The position numbers were made by a program, and so were the translations under genes. Below are positions 1 through 6,363 of a stretch of DNA of 6,761 bases, one piece after another (within the stretch, counting starts at the first letter, position 1; each line of letters opens with the position of its first letter). The DNA comes from Tannerellaceae bacterium (GTDB lineage: Bacteria; Bacteroidota; Bacteroidia; Bacteroidales; Tannerellaceae): positions 1 to 6,761 of the forward strand of contig JAISRY010000139.1 of the NCBI GenBank assembly GCA_031273385.1. The letters run 5' to 3'. Under the pieces are notes generated by a model, which ran no database searches, had not been told where the DNA came from, and saw only the letters and a program-made list of their open reading frames with translations.

Positions 1-138
1 TACGAAAAAAGGAGATTAAGCTGTCGGGTTCGCGTTGAAATGTCCATATTGTTTGCAAATTTTCAACAAACAAAAGACAACTAACCCGGATGTGCAAATC
101 AAAGGGCTTCCCGCCTCCCCAAAGGGATAAAAACCGCC

Positions 139-174
139 ATACAGGGGCGAATAACGGCTATACGGGGCGAATTA
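139..174. repeat. Two imperfect copies of an ATAC(A)GGGGCGAAT repeat
   Basis: The segments at 139-154 and 159-174 are near-identical copies of ATAC followed by GGGGCGAAT, the first having one extra A before the G-run. They repeat with a period of about 20 bases and are separated by a short spacer. From memory, GGGGCGAAT is a core seen in small interspersed intergenic repeats of many bacterial genomes, including Bacteroidales, usually paired with ATTCGCCCC to form a hairpin. No inverted partner is present here, so this would be a degenerate or partial copy. No function is visible. Confidence 0.55.
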
Positions 175-219
175 GTGTGCCTCTTTTATGCACGGATGCG
201 AGAGGTTACATGCTCATTC

Positions 220-280
220 GGAAAAGGATGCACCCTTTCCTGGAAGAGGATGCACCCTTTTCCGGAAGAGGGCGCATCCT
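220..280. repeat. 22-base tandem repeat (about 2.7 copies) forming a palindrome
   Basis: Three consecutive units start at 220, 242 and 264, each beginning GGAA(A/G)AGG. The first two continue with ATGCACCCTTT and run on for 22 bases. The third is a shorter, changed version ending in GCGCATCC. Because the unit is itself semi-palindromic, bases 248-263 pair with 264-279: 14 Watson-Crick pairs, one G-T pair (259/268) and one mismatch (254/273), centred on TTCCGGAA. This is seen directly in the sequence. Whether it recurs elsewhere in the genome cannot be told from here. Confidence 0.8.
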
Positions 281-347
281 GCATATATCTTTCAATTCAA
301 ATAGTCGCGGTGGCTGAGCCTGATATATAGCAATCCCAAACATGAAT

Positions 348-534
348 GCCCGGAGGGCTGAATTTTCATAACCGCAGGTCAACGACCTGCGGGCAGGCAA
401 CCACACCTAAGCGCTGCCTGAAAGGCAGGACAATCTTTTAAGATATACACAGTCCTGCCTTTCAGGCAGTACTTAGTGTGATTGCCTGCCCGCAGGTCGT
501 TGACCTGCGGTTATGAAAATTCAGCCCTCCGGGC
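348..534. repeat. Long nested inverted repeat (giant hairpin/cruciform)
   Basis: The left arm 348-431 is the reverse complement of the right arm 452-534, around a 20-base AT-rich centre (432-451). The outer 53 positions (348-400 against 482-534) are perfect. The inner part has C-A mismatches at 401/481 and 412/471, a bulged C at 407, a G-T pair at 413/470, and then 18 perfect pairs (414-431 against 452-469). Each arm contains three smaller palindromes with three-base loops: GCCC/GGGC around GGA (348-358), CCGCAGGTC/GACCTGCGG around AAC (372-392), and CTGCCT/AGGCAG around GAA (414-428), with their complements in the right arm. There is no T-run after it, no coding potential and no clear target-site duplication. 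It resembles a REP/BIME-like or MITE-like intergenic element, but I cannot assign a family. Confidence 0.9.
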
Positions 535-612
535 TTAAGAGACTCTTTGAAATAAAATAGGACAATTTGAATTGAAAATCGACCTGGGTCAAATGCATCC
601 TTAAATTAGGCG

Positions 613-640
613 TTGGATTCAAAAAATAGGTATATCTTTA
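613..640 (+). promoter_or_regulatory. Possible weak promoter for the helix-hairpin-helix gene
   Basis: TATCTTTA at 633-640 matches seven of the eight positions of the Bacteroidetes -7 pattern TAnnTTTG when the n positions are counted as free. A TTG at 613-615 lies 17 bases upstream, shorter than the usual 19-21. The element is about 30 bases ahead of the ATG at 670 and downstream of the long inverted repeat. This is a tentative call. Confidence 0.3.
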
Positions 641-669
641 CTTCGTGAAAACGAGTAATCCTTACCATA

Positions 670-1341
670 ATGAGATGGCGTAATGTATTGTATTTTTCGA
701 AAGGGGAAAGGCAGGCGTTGACCCTGCTGTTTTGCCTGACTTCAGTGACCGGATTCCTACTAATTGCAAATGATATGGTGAGGAAAGACGGGAGCGTGGA
801 AACGCACATTGGCGTAGAGCCTGTGGCGGAAAGCGCTCCCGTTGTTTTACCGGCGAAAGAGAAGAAAAACAGGGAAAACCAAGAGAAGAAAAACCAGAAA
901 AACCAGGAGAAGAAAAGCCGGAGCCGGAAGTATCCCGCCGGAACGGTGGTCGAACTCAACGCCGCCGATACCACCGCGTTGAAGCAGGTGCCCGGCATCG
1001 GAAGCGCCTTTTCCAACCGTATCGTTAAGTTCCGCACCCTCCTGGGGGGCTTTTACAGTGTCAGTCAGCTGCGCGAAGTCTACGGGATAGATGAGGAGCG
1101 GTACGAGGCGTTGTCTCCCTGGTTCCGGGTGGATAGTTCTTTGATTGTCCGGCTGCCGGTCAACCGCCTGCCGTATGATTCGCTGATCCGGCATCCCTAT
1201 ATCGGGTTCAAGCAGGCGCGTGTGATCGAACGGCTCCGCAAACAGAAAGGGCGGCTATCGGGTTGGGAGAACCTGTGCCTGCTGGAAGAGTTTACCGCCG
1301 AAGAGCGGGAAAGGTTAGCGCGCTATATCTCGTTTGATTGA
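670..1341 (+). CDS. Membrane-anchored helix-hairpin-helix (ComEA-like) protein
   Basis: This 223-residue protein has a short basic N-terminus, one hydrophobic segment (about residues 17-34, a likely signal anchor) and a highly charged Lys/Gln/Asn/Glu linker (63-88) made of 8-residue repeats. Two helix-hairpin-helix modules follow. The first (about 94-128) has VELNAAD, the hairpin PGIG (108-111) and the ...RIVKFR..LGGF pattern. The second (about 163-200) has the weaker hairpin HPYIG (175-179). HhH modules of this type bind DNA backbone without sequence specificity, and ComEA uses them to bind incoming DNA outside the inner membrane. The layout here would place them in the periplasm. A DNA-uptake role is an inference, since no other competence gene is nearby. 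ATG 670 is chosen because it precedes the hydrophobic segment directly; no Shine-Dalgarno is visible. It converges on the peptidase gene. Confidence 0.85.
   Translation: MRWRNVLYFSKGERQALTLLFCLTSVTGFLLIANDMVRKDGSVETHIGVEPVAESAPVVLPAKEKKNRENQEKKNQKNQEKKSRSRKYPAGTVVELNAADTTALKQVPGIGSAFSNRIVKFRTLLGGFYSVSQLREVYGIDEERYEALSPWFRVDSSLIVRLPVNRLPYDSLIRHPYIGFKQARVIERLRKQKGRLSGWENLCLLEEFTAEERERLARYISFD
859..917 (+). repeat. 24-base in-frame tandem repeat in the linker of the HhH gene
   Basis: GAGAAGAAAAA/G starts at 859, 883 and 907, giving a 24-base period of exactly eight codons. It encodes EKKNRENQ, EKKNQKNQ and EKKSRSRK (residues 64-87). The repeat is purine-rich and lies in the flexible linker between the membrane anchor and the HhH domains, so gain or loss of units would change linker length without breaking the frame. 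Confidence 0.8.
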
Positions 1342-1366
1342 CGCCTTACTATTCCCCCTCCCTCGC

Positions 1367-2587
1367 CTATTCATAGATCAATCCCGACAGTCGGTCGAAG
1401 CAGAATACCTCATTCGCCACCTCAAGCAGGTCGGCGGAGGTTACCTTTTCGATCTTGGCGAACACCTCCTCCAGCGTATCGTACCGGTCGTAATGCAGGA
1501 AGCTTTTCCCCAGGGCGAGGAAGAGCCCCTCTTTATTGTCGCCCGACACGCCCATTTGTCCGGTCAGCTGCTTCTTGGCGGCAGCCAGTTGCGTCGCCGA
1601 AAGCTTCTCTTCGCATATCCTGACAAACTCTTTCCGCACCAGGTGGAGGGCTTTCTCCCCGTTTTTCCTGTCCGTCCCGAAGTAGGTCGCCGCCAGTCCG
1701 GTATCGGTATACGAGGTGACGGACGACTCGACGTTGTAGACCAGTCCGTGCTTCTCGCGCAACGCCATATTCAGGCGGCTGTTCATCCCCGGGCCGCCCA
1801 TCAGGTTATTGAGCAGGAAGAGCGGAACGCGCTTCGCGTCATGCATCGTGTACGCCCTATTCCCGACAAGCACATGCGCCTGGTGGGTCTCTTTTCCTGT
1901 CCGTTCGATATGGGGAGGAATAGGGGAGGGGGCGATCCGGTTGCCCTCCGGCAGAGGAAGAGAGATATCCCCCGCCTCTTTTTCCACCGTGCGGATCACC
2001 TTTTTCATGTCGATCCGCCCCATGGAAAAGAACACCATATTGGCCGGGACATAAAAGCGTTTCACGAACGAAAGCCCCGATGCGGAGGTGAAGCGGGCGA
2101 GCGACTCTTCGTCTCCCAATATGTTATGCCCCAGCGCGTGACCGCTGAAAAGCCTGTTCTCAAACTCGTCAAAGATCAGTTCCGACGGGTTGTCCCTGTA
2201 CGAATTGATCTCGTCTATGACCACCTCCCGCTCTTTCTCCACCTCCTGCGGCGGAAAGACGGAATGAAAGACCAGGTCGGCCAGCAATTCTACCGCGCGG
2301 GCGTAATGCTCTTCCATAAAAATAGCGTAGACAAACGTATCCTCTTTCGTCGTATAGGCGTTCAGCTCGCCCCCTACGTTCTCCATACGGTTCAGGATAT
2401 GCCATGCTTTCCGCTTCTTTGTCCCCTTAAACAGCAGGTGTTCGACAAAGTGCGCCAGCCCGGACTCGTCGGGGCGTTCGTCGCGCGTACCTGCATTAAC
2501 GGCAAAGCCGCAATAGGAAACCGGGGAATCCGACGGAAGATGAATCATACGAAGCCCATTGGGTAGGGTATGTGTGAAATAGTGCAT
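1367..2587 (-). CDS. M16-family zinc metallopeptidase (mitochondrial processing peptidase-like)
   Basis: This 406-residue protein has the size of the single-unit M16B peptidases such as Bacillus YmxG/MlpA. The inverted zinc motif HxxEH is HFVEH (46-50), with His46 and His50 as ligands and Glu49 as general base. The third ligand is Glu126, 76 residues after His50, the spacing known for the family. The C-terminal half carries GGPGMNSRL (264-272) and REKHGLVY (277-284). Arg277 and Tyr284 are seven residues apart, like the substrate-contacting Arg/Tyr pair of insulin-degrading enzyme. All catalytic features are intact. No signal peptide or membrane segment is seen, so it should act in the cytoplasm, probably as a homodimer on peptides; the substrate is unknown. 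The start ATG 2585-2587 has an AGGA eight bases ahead of it. No convincing promoter box was found in the 110-base divergent gap, and no terminator before the convergent gene. Confidence 0.93.
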   Translation of the reverse strand: MHYFTHTLPNGLRMIHLPSDSPVSYCGFAVNAGTRDERPDESGLAHFVEHLLFKGTKKRKAWHILNRMENVGGELNAYTTKEDTFVYAIFMEEHYARAVELLADLVFHSVFPPQEVEKEREVVIDEINSYRDNPSELIFDEFENRLFSGHALGHNILGDEESLARFTSASGLSFVKRFYVPANMVFFSMGRIDMKKVIRTVEKEAGDISLPLPEGNRIAPSPIPPHIERTGKETHQAHVLVGNRAYTMHDAKRVPLFLLNNLMGGPGMNSRLNMALREKHGLVYNVESSVTSYTDTGLAATYFGTDRKNGEKALHLVRKEFVRICEEKLSATQLAAAKKQLTGQMGVSGDNKEGLFLALGKSFLHYDRYDTLEEVFAKIEKVTSADLLEVANEVFCFDRLSGLIYE

Positions 2588-2638
2588 AGGTCGTGTCCTT
2601 ATTGAATTGTACCATCATACGAATAACAGCCGGCGAAG

Positions 2639-2671
2639 TTACGTAAATTTCGCAGAATATCGTTACATTTG
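2639..2671 (+). promoter_or_regulatory. Predicted promoter for the DUF4153 gene
   Basis: TACATTTG at 2664-2671 is a full match to the Bacteroidetes -7 element TAnnTTTG. The -33 element is poor: the best candidate is TTA at 2639-2641, 22 bases upstream. Transcription would start near 2677, leaving about 20 bases of leader before ATG 2698. It lies in the divergent gap shared with the peptidase gene. Confidence 0.5.
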
Positions 2672-2697
2672 AGGCGTGTATAGAAAAACGACCCGTT

Positions 2698-4275
2698 ATG
2701 AAAACAAGTGACTTTACCCGTATCCCCGTGTACCTGAAAGAGATGATCGTACGCTTTCCTGTTGCCGTATTGTTTTGTGTAGCCCTGTTTGTCATCGACC
2801 TGCTGGGGATCAACGAACATCCCCTTTCGCCGGACCGGGAGGCGCTGTTGAAGCTCAATATGCTGCTCCCGCTGGGCTTTGCGGCTGCCGTCGGGCTGCG
2901 TATCTTTGCCGGGGACGTTGGTCTTCGCGGTTGGCGCGGGTACATAGACGTTTTGCTCATCCCGCTGCTGACGCTCTATTACGTTCTGCTACCTGCCGTT
3001 CCGGATCATAGCGTGACCGCCGTCACCTGCTACCTGGTGTTTTGGCTTACGGCGTTCGTGCTGCTGTGCGTGGCGCCGTACAAGGGCGGAGGGCAGGCGT
3101 TGTCGTTCTGGCAGTATAATGTGGAGGTCTGGTGGCGCGCCCTGTTCTCGTTTATCGGGGCGTCGGTCTTTTTCGGTGGTTTTTCCCTGGCTTTGCTGGC
3201 CGTTGAGATGCTGTTCGATGTCCGTATCACCGATAAAAGCTTCATGTATACGGCGGTATGCTTCTATATCCTGTTTGCCCCGCTGTTTTTTATCGCCGGT
3301 ATTCCCGATCAGTCACACATCGCCGGAGCCCCGGCCAAAAACTATCCCTTTCTCCGTGTGCTTGGGCAGTATATCCTGTTGCCCGTTCTGGCGACCTACC
3401 TTATTATATTGTATACCTACGGACTGAAAATACTCTTCACCTGGCATCTCCCCAACGGGTGGGTCAGCCTCCTGATCCTCGCCTATTCGGGCGTAGGGCT
3501 TTTTGTCTACTGTATGCTCCACAACCTGTATGTGACGAAAGAATCAAAGATAGCCCTCTTTTTCAGCCGCTCCTTTTTCTATTCCCTGCTGCCGCTGATC
3601 GTGCTCTTGTTCGTCGCCGTATTGCGCCGCATATCAGACTATGGCTTTACCGAAAAACGCTACTATCTGCTGCTCTTTGCCTGTTGGCTGACAGGTATTT
3701 CGCTCTATATGATCCTGGCGCGGGGGAAATCCATCCGGCGGATGTTCGTTTCGCTGTCGGCCATCGCATTACTCTCCCTGATAGGCCCATGGAGCGCCTT
3801 TCACGTATCGGAAATCTCCCAGCAACACCGGCAGGAAAAGAACCGGCACGCCGGCTTCGGCGAAGAAAAAGCCTCCCCCAAACCTATTTTCGTCCGGATC
3901 GCCGATGAGCAGCATATCCATATTGCCGGCTACGGCGACCTGCTGAAAGGCGATTACGCCTCATGGCGTGCCGAAGTACCTCTCGATGCCGAAGACTCGC
4001 TGATGGTTTATACCGTCAAATCCCGCTCCGAGGGACACATAGAAATCTACCATTACGGCCACCCCTACAAAACGATCAACCTCCAGGCGCTATGCGACAC
4101 CATCCTCTCCTCCGCCACCCTGCCGCCGGAAGATCACCATCTACCGGCAGCCCAACTCAGCGCCGTAATCGACGAAGAATTTAAAATCATATTCTCCTAT
4201 ATCAGAGGCCTCTCCTCCCCCGACAAAACAACATTCACCCTCCAGGAAGCCTCTTTCCATATCCTGAAGAAATAA
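2698..4275 (+). CDS. DUF4153 polytopic inner-membrane protein
   Basis: This 525-residue protein has about 11 hydrophobic segments between residues 20 and 366 (roughly 20-37, 54-72, 83-100, 107-125, 147-170, 184-202, 223-241, 255-276, 291-309, 321-340, 349-366). A polar segment follows (370-395), then a soluble C-terminal domain of about 130 residues. FWQYN (138-142) followed by a long hydrophobic stretch, FFIAGIPDQ (197-205), and RISDYGFTEKRY (311-322) are the kind of conserved blocks I recall from Bacteroidetes DUF4153 proteins. The function of the family is not established and I do not assign one. The gene is monocistronic, flanked by a divergent peptidase gene and a terminator that begins at its stop codon. 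Base composition resembles that of the neighbouring genes. Family assignment is from recognition of these blocks, not from a search. Confidence 0.8.
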   Translation: MKTSDFTRIPVYLKEMIVRFPVAVLFCVALFVIDLLGINEHPLSPDREALLKLNMLLPLGFAAAVGLRIFAGDVGLRGWRGYIDVLLIPLLTLYYVLLPAVPDHSVTAVTCYLVFWLTAFVLLCVAPYKGGGQALSFWQYNVEVWWRALFSFIGASVFFGGFSLALLAVEMLFDVRITDKSFMYTAVCFYILFAPLFFIAGIPDQSHIAGAPAKNYPFLRVLGQYILLPVLATYLIILYTYGLKILFTWHLPNGWVSLLILAYSGVGLFVYCMLHNLYVTKESKIALFFSRSFFYSLLPLIVLLFVAVLRRISDYGFTEKRYYLLLFACWLTGISLYMILARGKSIRRMFVSLSAIALLSLIGPWSAFHVSEISQQHRQEKNRHAGFGEEKASPKPIFVRIADEQHIHIAGYGDLLKGDYASWRAEVPLDAEDSLMVYTVKSRSEGHIEIYHYGHPYKTINLQALCDTILSSATLPPEDHHLPAAQLSAVIDEEFKIIFSYIRGLSSPDKTTFTLQEASFHILKK

Positions 4276-4314
4276 AAAAAAAAGCATAACTATCTGATTA
4301 GTAGTCATGCTTTT
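4274..4314. terminator. Bidirectional hairpin terminator
   Basis: AAAAGCAT (4280-4287) pairs with ATGCTTTT (4307-4314). The stem extends after one A-C mismatch through about five more pairs. On - it is followed by a ten-base T-run (the ten As at 4274-4283 on +, partly in the stem), making a strong terminator for the tRNA just upstream. On + it is followed by TTTTCTTTTG and ends the DUF4153 gene, whose TAA overlaps the A-run. Confidence 0.85.
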
Positions 4315-4324
4315 CTTTTGTCTG

Positions 4325-4397
4325 TGACCCGGGAGGGGCTCGAACCCTCGACCCAATGATTAAGAGTCATTTGCTCTACCAACTGAGCTACCGAGTC
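4325..4397 (-). tRNA. tRNA-Lys (anticodon CTT)
   Basis: This is a 73-base cloverleaf read on -. The acceptor stem is GACTCGG with CCGGGTC (one G-T pair) and discriminator A, the D-stem GCTC with GAGC, and the anticodon stem AATGA with TCATT. The loop is CTCTTAA, putting CTT at positions 34-36, which reads the Lys codon AAG. The T-stem GAGGG pairs with CCCTC around TTCGAGC, and the variable loop is five bases. CCA is not encoded, so it must be added after transcription. It has its own strong promoter upstream and a terminator starting five bases after its 3' end. Confidence 0.97.
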
Positions 4398-4419
4398 TTG
4401 TACTTTGCGATTGCGGGTG

Positions 4420-4450
4420 CAAATATAGGCGTTTAATACGTTACCTACAA
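4420..4450 (-). promoter_or_regulatory. Strong promoter for tRNA-Lys
   Basis: Read on -, TTG (complement of 4448-4450) is followed after exactly 20 bases by TATATTTG (complement of 4420-4427), a full match to the Bacteroidetes pattern. Directly upstream of the -33 element the - strand is almost pure purine and A-rich (complement of 4452-4469), like an UP element. Transcription would start near 4413, about 15 bases before the mature tRNA. Confidence 0.85.
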
Positions 4451-4467
4451 GTTTTTCTTTTCTTTTT

Positions 4468-5271
4468 TTAGTCGAACTCGAACAGTTCCGAGGGGGTTGA
4501 CCGTTTTAATGCCGTAAGGGATACGTCTTTACCGACGCGGATACCCTCATTGAAAAGGCGGATATCGACAGTCTTGTAGGCCAGCTCGGGGTGATTGTTG
4601 TCGCGGCTGAGGTGGCAGAGCCAGATATCTTTTAGCTTCGGATGATAATGAGTGGCCAGGAATTCAGCCGTTTCACGGTTGCTCAAATGGCCGGTCGGGC
4701 TTGCTACGCGCTCCTTTAGGAAGACGGGGTAACTCCCGAATTTCAACATCTCCTCGTCGTAATTGGCCTCTATGATCAAATGATTGGCCTTGCATAAATA
4801 TTTGCTCACTGTGCCGGTTATATGGCCTACGTCTGTGGCAAAGGTGAACGCATGATCGTTATATTCAATATGGAAGCCCACATTATCCGTACTGTCATGA
4901 GGCACTTCAAATGCCGTGATCTTAAAGTCGTTTATCATAAAGGAGACCTCTTTTTCTATAATCTTACGCGCCGCCCCCAGCGACTCTTCCACATAACGGC
5001 TGCGCTCAATACCGGTATGGACGGCCTCTGTCGCATAGATGGGAAGATGGTATTTTGTGCCCAGACAGCCGACTGTCCTGATATGATCGGCATGGTCATG
5101 GGTAATAAGGACAGCCAGGATCTTGGAAAAATCAATTGATTTCTCTTTCAATGCCCTAAAAATAGTCCGTATCCCGATCCCTGCATCAATTAATATCCCA
5201 AATTCAGGCGTCCCCAGGTAATAACAGTTTCCACTACTTCCACTCGCCAGACTCAGAAATGATAGTTTCAT
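4468..5271 (-). CDS. YycJ-like metallo-beta-lactamase-fold hydrolase
   Basis: This 267-residue protein opens with MKLSFLSLASGSSGNC, the N-terminal signature of the YycJ/WalJ-type MBL hydrolases. The metal motif THDHADH is at 57-63 (His58, His60, Asp62, His63). Further likely ligands are His125 (VPHD), Asp147 (ATDVG) and His220 (LCHLS), so a complete two-metal site is present. Family members are thought to be nucleases or phosphodiesterases acting in the cytoplasm; the substrate here is not shown by the sequence. A frame-extended TTG start at 5280 would add three residues. I prefer ATG 5269-5271 because the family signature begins exactly there. It lies nine bases after the stop of ansA, implying co-transcription. 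No hairpin terminator follows it before the tRNA promoter. A link to a WalKR-type system is not supported, as no such genes are present. Confidence 0.92.
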   Translation of the reverse strand: MKLSFLSLASGSSGNCYYLGTPEFGILIDAGIGIRTIFRALKEKSIDFSKILAVLITHDHADHIRTVGCLGTKYHLPIYATEAVHTGIERSRYVEESLGAARKIIEKEVSFMINDFKITAFEVPHDSTDNVGFHIEYNDHAFTFATDVGHITGTVSKYLCKANHLIIEANYDEEMLKFGSYPVFLKERVASPTGHLSNRETAEFLATHYHPKLKDIWLCHLSRDNNHPELAYKTVDIRLFNEGIRVGKDVSLTALKRSTPSELFEFD

Positions 5272-5280
5272 GTCAATCAA

Positions 5281-6357
5281 TTAATAATTTACCGTTAATT
5301 TATCAGGAATAGTGACCTCTCCGATCAGCGAACAATTCATGTGATCTTTTACCTCTGCGGAGGTCATCCCATGTCCGAAAAGAAACATCAATTTGGTCAC
5401 CGCACTTTCCGTCGTACTGTCGTACCCGCTGACCACACCCGCCTCCAGCAGCTTATGCCCTGTCTCGTAGCGGTGCATCTCAACGCTCCCCGCCACGCAC
5501 TGGCTCACGTTTACGATCACAATATCCCGCTCTACCGCCTCTTTCAACATCTTCAGGAACCACTCGTCTTTAGGGGCGTTCCCACTGCCGAACGTTTCCA
5601 GCACAACCCCCTTAAGCCCCGGAATATTCAGTATACTTTCTATCACCTGCGGCGACATGCCCGGAAACAGTTTCAGTATGGCGATATTCCTGTCCAGCAG
5701 GTAATGCGGTTTCAGCGGTTTGCGCGATACCGGACGATACACCTGCGCGGCGTCATATTTGATATGAATCCCGGCGTGCGCCAGGACGGGGTAGTTATAG
5801 GAGCGGAATGCATTGAAATTATCCGCGTTGATTTTCCGTGTACGGTTGCCCCGCAACAAATCGTTCTCAAAAAAGATACAGACTTCGGGAACAACCGGCA
5901 GGCCGTTCTCCTTTGCCGCGGCGATTTCTATCGCCGTGATCAGGTTTTCTTTCCCGTCCGTCCGCAACATGCCGATAGGCAACTGAGATCCGGTAAGAAT
6001 CACCGGTTTACTCAGGTTTTCCAGCATAAAACTCAATGCCGATGCCGTATAAGACATGGTATCCGTACCATGCAGCACAACGAAGCCGTCATACTGCTGG
6101 TAGCTATCCGCAATGATTTTCACAAGCCGCATCCAGCAGTCCGGCCCTATCTCCGACGAATCCATCGGAGGGTTGAATTGATAGGTCGATACGGCATATC
6201 CCAGCTTTTTCAGCTCGGGCATATTGTCTTTTAAGTGTTGAAAATTAAACGATTCAAGTACGCCCGTTTCCGGATTCTCTATCATTCCGATAGTCCCGCC
6301 TGTATAAATCAACAATATAGAGGCCTTATCCTGTTGTATATGTAAATTTCCTGTCAT
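5281..6357 (-). CDS. ansA: Type I L-asparaginase
   Basis: This enzyme hydrolyses L-asparagine to aspartate and ammonia. The 358 residues compare with about 338 for E. coli AnsA. The first catalytic motif is YTGGTIG (18-24) with nucleophile Thr22. The second is HGTDTM (96-101) with Thr98 and Asp99. Lys175, in RTRKINADNF, corresponds to the catalytic lysine of the family. There is no signal peptide, so it is a cytoplasmic type I form, unlike periplasmic AnsB. The frame extends upstream to a TTG at 6366 that would add three residues. ATG 6355-6357 is preferred as the normal codon and gives an N-terminus of ordinary length before the IYTGGTIG strand. It sits between a TRIC-family channel gene (20 bases upstream) and an MBL hydrolase gene (nine bases downstream). 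A promoter-like element lies in the upstream gap. Nothing looks damaged. Confidence 0.95.
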   Translation of the reverse strand: MTGNLHIQQDKASILLIYTGGTIGMIENPETGVLESFNFQHLKDNMPELKKLGYAVSTYQFNPPMDSSEIGPDCWMRLVKIIADSYQQYDGFVVLHGTDTMSYTASALSFMLENLSKPVILTGSQLPIGMLRTDGKENLITAIEIAAAKENGLPVVPEVCIFFENDLLRGNRTRKINADNFNAFRSYNYPVLAHAGIHIKYDAAQVYRPVSRKPLKPHYLLDRNIAILKLFPGMSPQVIESILNIPGLKGVVLETFGSGNAPKDEWFLKMLKEAVERDIVIVNVSQCVAGSVEMHRYETGHKLLEAGVVSGYDSTTESAVTKLMFLFGHGMTSAEVKDHMNCSLIGEVTIPDKLTVNY

Positions 6358-6363
6358 ACCACA

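Larger units (their letters stand above)
1..347. other. Gene-poor, repeat-containing intergenic stretch
   Basis: I find no convincing gene here. Two + frames are open from the window edge and stop at about base 38 (ending ...KLSGSR) and base 84 (ending ...FQQTKDN). Either could be the tail of a gene lying to the left, but neither is recognisable. A 75-codon frame at 90-317 runs straight through two families of short repeats and has no protein-like character, so I treat it as chance. A weak AT-rich hairpin (TTGTTTG at 49-55 with CAAACAA at 67-73) lacks a following T-run and is not called a terminator. The repeats are listed separately. Confidence 0.6.

Noticed and set aside
49..73. TTGTTTG/CAAACAA hairpin as the terminator of an upstream gene
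   Set aside because: The stem is AT-rich with an 11-base loop and there is no T-run on either strand.
90..317. 75-codon open frame on + in the left intergenic stretch
   Set aside because: It is composed almost entirely of the GGGGCGAAT and GGATGCACCC repeats, has low-complexity translation and no recognisable domain or start signal.
206..406. 66-codon open frame on - over the 22-base repeats and the left hairpin arm
   Set aside because: It is a by-product of repeat sequence and extends into the inverted repeat; nothing protein-like.
348..534. Long inverted repeat as a transcription terminator or CRISPR-like array
   Set aside because: There is no T-run on either side, the stem is far longer than a terminator, and there are no regularly spaced direct repeats with unique spacers.
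1334..2566. 410-codon open frame on + opposite the M16 peptidase
   Set aside because: It is the antisense shadow of a clear peptidase gene with intact catalytic motifs, and its translation is rich in His/Arg without any family resemblance.
4325..4397. tRNA gene as an integration site for a mobile element
   Set aside because: No integrase, no repeated tRNA 3' segment and ordinary chromosomal genes on both sides.
5341..6234. 297-codon open frame on + opposite ansA
   Set aside because: Antisense shadow of a well-conserved asparaginase.
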